Assembly: GCA_947462175.1 (NCBI GenBank)
Contig: CANHOE010000070.1
Coordinates: forward strand, 1 to 9,978
Source of the DNA: Burkholderiales bacterium
GTDB taxonomy: Bacteria > Pseudomonadota > Gammaproteobacteria > Burkholderiales > Burkholderiaceae_C
Direction of reading: 5' to 3'
Length of the DNA: 9,978 nt
Numbering within the stretch: the stretch's first letter is position 1; each line of letters opens with the position of its first letter. Positions 6,358 through 9,978 of this stretch are shown here, in pieces. The position numbers and the translations under genes were made by a program. Under the pieces are notes generated by a model that made no database searches, had not been told where the DNA came from, and worked only from the letters and a program-made list of their open reading frames with translations.

Positions 6358-7569
6358 ATGGCCATCGAAATGATCGAAGAATTTGACCTCTGCACTCAGA
6401 TCAAGGTGATCGGCGTCGGCGGCGGCGGCGGCAACGCGGTCGAGCACATGATCACGCAGGGCGTGCAAGGCGTCGAATTCGTGTGCGCCAACACCGATGC
6501 CCAGGCGCTCAACCGCTCCGGCGCGCACCAGTTGATCCAGCTCGGCAGCAGCGGCCTTGGTGCCGGTGCCAAGCCCGATGTCGGCAAGGCTGCGGCCCTG
6601 GAGGCGGAGGAGCGCATCCGTGCGGCCATCGTCGGCTCGAACATGTTGTTCATCACCGCCGGCATGGGCGGCGGCACCGGCACGGGTGCCGCGCCGGTGA
6701 TCGCGCGCATCGCCAAGGAAATGGGCATCCTGACCGTCGGCGTGGTGACCAAGCCGTTCGACTTCGAAGGCGGTCGCCGGATGAAGATGGCCGATATCGG
6801 CCTGTCCGAACTGGAAGCCAACGTCGACTCGCTGATCGTCGTGCTCAACGAGAAGCTGCTCGAGGTGCTGGGTGACGACGTGACGCAGGACCAGGCTTTC
6901 GCCGAGGCCAACGACGTGCTGAAGAACGCGGTCGGCGGCATCAGCGACATCATCCACATGCACGGCATGGTCAACGTCGACTTCGAGGACGTCAAGACGG
7001 TGATGAGCGAGCCCGGCAAGGCGATGATGGGTACGGCCCAGGCCGGCGGTCCCGACCGTGCGACCAAGGCAGCGGACGCGGCCGTGGCCTGCCCACTGCT
7101 CGAAGGCATCGACCTGTCTGGCGCCAAGGGTGTGCTGGTATTGATCGCCGCCAACCGCAGCACACTGAAGCTGTCGGAAAGCAAGAACGCGATGAACACC
7201 ATCCGCCGCTATGCAGCCGAGGATGCGCATGTGATCTTCGGCACCGTCTATGACGACAGCCTGGGCGACCAGCTGCGCGTGACGGTCATCGCCACCGGCC
7301 TGAGCCCGGCGCGCCGCCAGCAGGCGCCGATCAGCGTCGTGCACAGCGCGCCGATACGGCGCACTGGCACAGACGACCTGCCGATCCTGAGCAACGCGAT
7401 CGGCCACCCGGTAGGCGCAATGGGCACTGCAGCCGGCCCCGACTATGGTGGGATGAACACCCCCAGCGTCTGGCGCACCCGCACGGCCGCCGCCAAGGTG
7501 GATGCGCTGGCCAGCAACGGCATGGACGAGATCGAGATTCCGGCCTTCCTGCGCAAGCAAGCCGACTGA
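6358..7569 (+). CDS. ftsZ: FtsZ, tubulin-like division ring GTPase
   Basis: FtsZ polymerises in a GTP-dependent way into the cytoplasmic ring that directs septation. The 403-aa product has the N-terminal GTP-binding loop GVGGGGGNAVEHM (19-31), NTDAQAL (45-51), the tubulin signature GGGTGTG (104-110), TKPFDFEGGRR (131-141), and the catalytic T7 loop region NVDFEDVKTVM (206-216). The core ends near VTVIATGL (308-315). A variable linker of about 75 residues follows, then the C-terminal conserved peptide EIEIPAFLRKQAD (391-403). This peptide binds FtsA and ZipA, and its IPAFLRKQAD end is identical to the E. coli one. Nothing is missing. FtsZ has its own ribosome site and is followed by GC-rich stem-loops rather than a U-tract terminator. 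Confidence 0.99.
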   Translation: MAIEMIEEFDLCTQIKVIGVGGGGGNAVEHMITQGVQGVEFVCANTDAQALNRSGAHQLIQLGSSGLGAGAKPDVGKAAALEAEERIRAAIVGSNMLFITAGMGGGTGTGAAPVIARIAKEMGILTVGVVTKPFDFEGGRRMKMADIGLSELEANVDSLIVVLNEKLLEVLGDDVTQDQAFAEANDVLKNAVGGISDIIHMHGMVNVDFEDVKTVMSEPGKAMMGTAQAGGPDRATKAADAAVACPLLEGIDLSGAKGVLVLIAANRSTLKLSESKNAMNTIRRYAAEDAHVIFGTVYDDSLGDQLRVTVIATGLSPARRQQAPISVVHSAPIRRTGTDDLPILSNAIGHPVGAMGTAAGPDYGGMNTPSVWRTRTAAAKVDALASNGMDEIEIPAFLRKQAD

Positions 7570-7590
7570 ACGGTGTGCCCCCCAGTCGCT

Positions 7591-7639
7591 GGCGCTCCTG
7601 CCCCCAAGGGGCGCCGCCTTCGGCCCGGGTGACCCGGGC
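7591..7639. repeat. GC-rich stem-loops between ftsZ and lpxC
   Basis: Two adjacent hairpins follow ftsZ. GGCGC (7591-7595) pairs with GCGCC (7611-7615), with an inner CCC/GGG; alternatively GCCCC (7600-7604) pairs with GGGGC (7608-7612). Next, GCCCGGGT (7623-7630) and ACCCGGGC (7632-7639) are exact inverted copies around one base. No T-run follows, so this is not a standard intrinsic terminator; it may slow transcription or protect the ftsZ mRNA 3' end. The upstream text CCCCCCAGTCGCTGGCGCTCC resembles a short intergenic repeat I recall from Comamonadaceae-like genomes, unverified here. Confidence 0.55.
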
Positions 7640-7659
7640 TTAGGCGTAGCTTGACCGCG

Positions 7660-7687
7660 TGGCCATGGGGGTTGCCCTCTCTAGAAT
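7660..7687 (+). promoter_or_regulatory. Putative lpxC promoter
   Basis: TAGAAT at 7682-7687 is a good -10 hexamer, and TGGCCA at 7660-7665 (4 of 6 matches to TTGACA) lies 16 bases upstream. Transcription would begin around 7694, which is the lpxC ATG itself, so the message may be leaderless or nearly so. The better -35 match TTGACC (7651-7656) is 25 bases from this -10, too far to pair with it. Inferred from motifs only. Confidence 0.4.
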
Positions 7688-7693
7688 GGAACG

Positions 7694-8629
7694 ATGCTGG
7701 CCCAACGCACCCTGCAATCCCTGACCCGTGCGGTCGGTGTCGGTGTGCACGGTGGGCAGCGGGTCGAAATGACCTTGCGACCGGCACCGCCCGACACCGG
7801 GATCGTGTTCAGGCGCGTCGATCTGCCTCAGCCGGTGGACATTCCGGTTCGCCCCCAGTCGGTGTGTGACACCCGCATGGCCACCGCGCTCTCGCCAGGC
7901 GGCGACCCCGGAGCGCCCAAGGTCAATACCGTCGAGCACTTGCTCTCGGCGTGCGCGGGTCTCGGCATCGACAACCTGATTGTCGACATCACCGCGGAAG
8001 AGGTGCCCATCCTCGATGGCTCGGCGGCATCGTTTGTATTCCTGTTGCAAAGCGCCGGCATCGAATTGCAGAACGTACCAAAGCGCTTTCTCCGTCTGCG
8101 CAAGCCTGTGGAAGTGCGCGAAGGTGAGGGCCCCAGCTTGAAATGGGCGCGGCTTGAACCCTTCGACGGCTATCGGCTGACCTTCGAGATTTCCTTCGAT
8201 CACCCAGCCGTCAACCAGACCGGCCAGCACGTGATATTCGACATGGGTTCGGGCCAGTACAAGCGCGAGATCGCGCGGGCTCGCACCTTCGGCTTCACGA
8301 AGGACGTGGAATTGATGCGTTCGCGCGGACTGGGCCTGGGCGGCAGCCTCGACAACGTGGTGGTGGTGGACGATTACAAGGTGCTCAACAGCGGCGGATT
8401 GCGCTACGGCGACGAGTTCGTCAAGCACAAGATCCTCGACGCGATCGGTGACCTGTATGTGTTCGGGCATCCGCTGATCGGTGCCTACAGCGCGTTCAAG
8501 TCCGGCCATGCGCTCAACAGCAAGCTGGTGTTGGCGGTGCTCGCCGATCAGGAGGCGTTCGAGATCGTCACCTTCGCCGATGAATCGAAAGCACCCGCCG
8601 GCCTGGCCGAACTGGCACCGGCATGGTGA
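7694..8629 (+). CDS. lpxC: LpxC, UDP-3-O-acyl-N-acetylglucosamine deacetylase
   Basis: LpxC is the cytoplasmic zinc deacetylase that catalyses the committed step of lipid A synthesis. The 311-aa product matches family length. It begins MLAQRTLQSLTRAVGVGVHG, the standard LpxC opening, so the start is secure. VEHLLSACAGLGIDN (80-94) supplies Glu81 (catalytic) and His82 (zinc). FTKDVELMRSRGLGLGGSLDN (201-221) is conserved. HKILDAIGD (245-253) supplies zinc ligands His245 and Asp249, and KSGHALN (269-275) the catalytic His272. A loop at about 67-76 (SPGGDPGAPK) is longer than in E. coli. It is the last dcw gene, as in E. coli. There is no proper Shine-Dalgarno: only GGA two to four bases ahead of ATG, which fits the possible leaderless transcript. 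In E. coli LpxC is controlled by FtsH proteolysis; the C-terminus here (AGLAELAPAW) differs and its signal cannot be judged. Confidence 0.97.
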   Translation: MLAQRTLQSLTRAVGVGVHGGQRVEMTLRPAPPDTGIVFRRVDLPQPVDIPVRPQSVCDTRMATALSPGGDPGAPKVNTVEHLLSACAGLGIDNLIVDITAEEVPILDGSAASFVFLLQSAGIELQNVPKRFLRLRKPVEVREGEGPSLKWARLEPFDGYRLTFEISFDHPAVNQTGQHVIFDMGSGQYKREIARARTFGFTKDVELMRSRGLGLGGSLDNVVVVDDYKVLNSGGLRYGDEFVKHKILDAIGDLYVFGHPLIGAYSAFKSGHALNSKLVLAVLADQEAFEIVTFADESKAPAGLAELAPAW

Positions 8630-8641
8630 CCGGCCTTTTTT
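8605..8641 (+). terminator. Likely intrinsic terminator overlapping the lpxC stop
   Basis: GGCCG (8605-8609) pairs with CGGCC (8631-8635), with an inner CACC (8616-8619)/GGTG (8624-8627), followed at once by six T residues (8636-8641). The outer stem is short and the inner loop imperfect. Its place at the lpxC stop codon (8627-8629) supports a role in ending the dcw transcript. Confidence 0.5.
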
Positions 8642-8679
8642 CACTGCGGCACCTCGCCCCGAACTGAAAGCCTGACGAC

Positions 8680-8886
8680 ATGTTGGTATTCGCTTGGGTG
8701 ATGGGGTCGATCGTCGCGTTGACCGGTGGCATCAGCTTGGTGTCATTTGCCATCTTCATCGGCACCGGCATTGATCTGTGGCTCAAGCGCGCTCGGTTGT
8801 TCCGGCGTTACGCGTTCGCGGCATTACTCTTCTGGTTCAATGTCTGGATATGGGGCACCGTGTTGATGATCCTGATCAACTGGTGA
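8680..8886 (+). CDS. Small two-helix membrane protein, unknown function
   Basis: The 68-aa product is almost wholly hydrophobic. A first transmembrane segment spans about 3-31 (VFAWVMGSIVALTGGISLVS onward), a basic loop KRARLFRR lies at 36-43, and a second segment spans about 45-66 (FAALLFWFNVWIWGTVLMIL). By the positive-inside rule the loop is cytoplasmic and both ends face the periplasm. I do not recognise the family. It begins 50 nt after the lpxC stop, beyond a likely terminator, with only a weak GAAAG (8666-8670) ahead. It could be expressed by read-through or from a promoter I cannot see. Good hydrophobic periodicity and the clean fit up to the neighbouring gene's stop favour a real gene. 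Its stop TGA (8884-8886) abuts the stop of the convergent esterase gene. Confidence 0.65.
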   Translation: MLVFAWVMGSIVALTGGISLVSFAIFIGTGIDLWLKRARLFRRYAFAALLFWFNVWIWGTVLMILINW

Positions 8887-8891
8887 TCAGG
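8871..8891. terminator. Hairpin on the convergent stop codons (possible bidirectional terminator)
   Basis: CCTGATCA (8871-8878) and TGATCAGG (8884-8891) form a perfect 8-bp stem with a 5-nt loop (ACTGG). The 3' half contains both stop codons: TGA of the small membrane gene (8884-8886) and TCA, the minus-strand stop of the esterase gene (8887-8889). No T-run follows on either strand, so intrinsic termination would be weak. Confidence 0.4.
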
Positions 8892-9504
8892 CGCAACGGT
8901 TTTCCAGTTCCAAGAAGTCGCGCACCGCGGCAAACGACGCCTCGAAGTCGCTCAACGCGTGGTCGTTGCCCTCGAGTACTTGCATCGGGCAGCCGGCATA
9001 CCGTGCCGCCATGTCTCTCCAGTCCAGCACCTCGTCTCCCTTTGCGATGACCGCGAAGTAGAGGTGCGTTTGGGTGATCGCCGACGGTCTCATGGCGCGC
9101 AGGTCGTCGATGTATTCAGGCCGAAAGAGGAAGCGTTCGTCGCTGTGCCAGGCGGTGGTCTCACCGATGAGGTCTGCCAGGTCGCGATCGGGGTACACCG
9201 CTGGATTCAGCACCACGACGCGCACAGCATGCGCCCAGCGCTCGGCCAGTACCGTCGCGTAGAAGCCGCCAAGCGAACTTCCGACCACCGCAGTCCGCGC
9301 CAATGGCCAGTCGGCCGTGCCTTGCGCCAGCAGCGCGATGGCGTCACGCGGCGATGGCGGCAGTTGCGGGCACCACCAGTGGATGTCGGGCCGGTGCACA
9401 TGCACCCAGTCGCCGAACTGCCGGGCCTTGGTCGACTGCGGTGAAGAGCGAAAGCCGTGCAGATACAACAGATGCGAGACGGGCCGCGCTCCGTCTGCGG
9501 ACAT
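8887..9504 (-). CDS. YqiA/YcfP-family alpha/beta-hydrolase (predicted esterase)
   Basis: A 205-aa cytoplasmic alpha/beta-hydrolase of the UPF0227 type. It opens with YLHGFRSSPQSTKA (14-27), the oxyanion-hole region typical of YqiA. The nucleophile elbow is VVGSSLGGFYAT (73-84) with Ser77, and the remaining triad is Asp157 in KGDEVLDW (155-162) and His182 in GNDHALSDFE (179-188). E. coli YqiA hydrolyses short acyl esters in vitro; the natural substrate is unknown. The start is ATG at 9502-9504, with AAGGG (minus strand, 9516-9512) seven bases ahead, inside the end of mpl. The gene begins 3 nt after the mpl stop, so the two are surely co-transcribed. Its stop abuts that of the convergent small membrane gene. 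I leave the symbol blank because YqiA and YcfP are hard to separate from sequence alone. Confidence 0.88.
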   Translation of the reverse strand: MSADGARPVSHLLYLHGFRSSPQSTKARQFGDWVHVHRPDIHWWCPQLPPSPRDAIALLAQGTADWPLARTAVVGSSLGGFYATVLAERWAHAVRVVVLNPAVYPDRDLADLIGETTAWHSDERFLFRPEYIDDLRAMRPSAITQTHLYFAVIAKGDEVLDWRDMAARYAGCPMQVLEGNDHALSDFEASFAAVRDFLELENRCA

Positions 9505-9507
9505 GGC

Positions 9508-9978
9508 TCAGCCCTTGGCCGCCAGCGCCTTCAGCAGCAACTCGTGTACGCCACCAAAGCCACCATTGCTCATGCAAAGCACGTGGTCACCCGGCTTCGC
9601 GGCTTTCGTGACCTGCGCCACCAGCGTGTCGATGCGGTCGCTGACCGAGGCCAGCTTGCCCAACGGCGCGAGCGCCTGTGCGGCATCCCAGTCGAGGCCG
9701 CCACTGTGGCAAAAGGACAGATCGGCCTCTTCCAGCGCCCAGGGCAGTTGTGCTTTCATCGTGCCCTGCTTCATGGTGTTGGACCGTGGCTCGAACACCG
9801 CGAGGATGCGTGGCCGCGCCTGAGTTTCCGCGTTCCAGCGCGCATCGATCTGGCGGCGCAGGCCGTTGATCGTGGTGCGCATCGCAGTGGGGTGGTGGGC
9901 GAAATCGTCGTAGACGCTGACACCGGCCACGCTGCCACGCAGCTCCAACCGGCGACGCACGTTCTCGAAGCTCGACAG
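9508..9978 (-). CDS. mpl: Mpl, UDP-MurNAc:tripeptide ligase, C-terminal part (partial)
   Basis: This is the last 156 residues of a Mur-ligase-family protein whose 5' part lies beyond the window end; the frame is open through base 9978. Mpl re-attaches the recycled tripeptide L-Ala-gamma-D-Glu-meso-DAP to UDP-MurNAc, salvaging cell wall fragments. The visible part is the C-terminal domain: FENVRRRLELRG (4-15), YDDFAHHPTA (23-32), EPRSNTMKQGTMK shortly after, and MSNGGFGGVHELLLKAL near the end. EPRSNTMK and SNGGFGG mark Mpl, whereas MurC has FQPHRYTRT and MGAGSIG at the same places. A GTG at 9958-9960 could be mistaken for a start, but conserved sequence continues upstream of it. It forms a 3-nt-spaced pair with the esterase gene, facing the dcw cluster. 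Confidence 0.93.
   Translation of the reverse strand: MSSFENVRRRLELRGSVAGVSVYDDFAHHPTAMRTTINGLRRQIDARWNAETQARPRILAVFEPRSNTMKQGTMKAQLPWALEEADLSFCHSGGLDWDAAQALAPLGKLASVSDRIDTLVAQVTKAAKPGDHVLCMSNGGFGGVHELLLKALAAKG

Noticed and set aside
9317..9823. 168-codon plus-strand ORF over the mpl-esterase junction (also 8959-9444)
   Set aside because: Antisense to two genes with clear family motifs; no ribosome site or recognisable domain.
9508..9960. Treating the minus-strand GTG at 9958-9960 as the start of a short complete gene
   Set aside because: The frame and the conserved sequence (LSSFEN before VRRRLELRG) continue to the window edge, so this is a truncated view of mpl.
1..9978. CRISPR arrays, tRNA or rRNA genes, prophage or transposase genes, toxin-antitoxin or defence modules
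   Set aside because: None seen on either strand; apart from the repeats noted, the window is ordinary housekeeping sequence.

Overview
The window is a high-GC stretch from a betaproteobacterium, most likely of the order Burkholderiales. The assignment rests on the protein style (MurG with an AAGTGGH loop and a VNAD segment where other bacteria have HEQN, FtsZ ending in IPAFLRKQAD), on the gene order, and on intergenic repeats that resemble ones I recall from Comamonadaceae-type genomes. No genus can be named from the sequence alone.

Positions 1-8629 are the distal half of the division and cell wall (dcw) cluster, all on the + strand: the 3' end of ftsW, then murG, murC, ddl, ftsQ, ftsA, ftsZ and lpxC. 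The genes are tightly coupled. murG/murC and murC/ddl share ATGA stop-start overlaps, ddl/ftsQ and ftsQ/ftsA are 13 nt apart, and only three gaps are larger: ftsW-murG (391 nt), ftsA-ftsZ (198 nt) and ftsZ-lpxC (124 nt). Together the genes make and flip the lipid II precursor (MurC, Ddl, MurG, with FtsW using it at the septum), build the division ring (FtsQ, FtsA, FtsZ) and commit UDP-GlcNAc to lipid A (LpxC). A likely terminator lies at the end of lpxC.

Positions 8680-8886 hold a small two-helix membrane protein of unknown function. Its stop codon abuts the stop of a convergent minus-strand pair: a YqiA-type esterase (8887-9504) and the C-terminal part of the murein-recycling ligase Mpl (9508 to the window edge).

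The coding content is orthodox and I see no new multi-gene system. The most unusual structure is a roughly 330-bp imperfect palindrome (about 145-472) inserted between ftsW and murG. Each arm carries its own hairpin, and the two hairpins differ in sequence while both stay perfectly paired. Lesser points are a possible 45-codon ORF that fills much of the ftsA-ftsZ gap, a possibly leaderless lpxC promoter, and a hairpin built on the convergent stop codons at 8871-8891.
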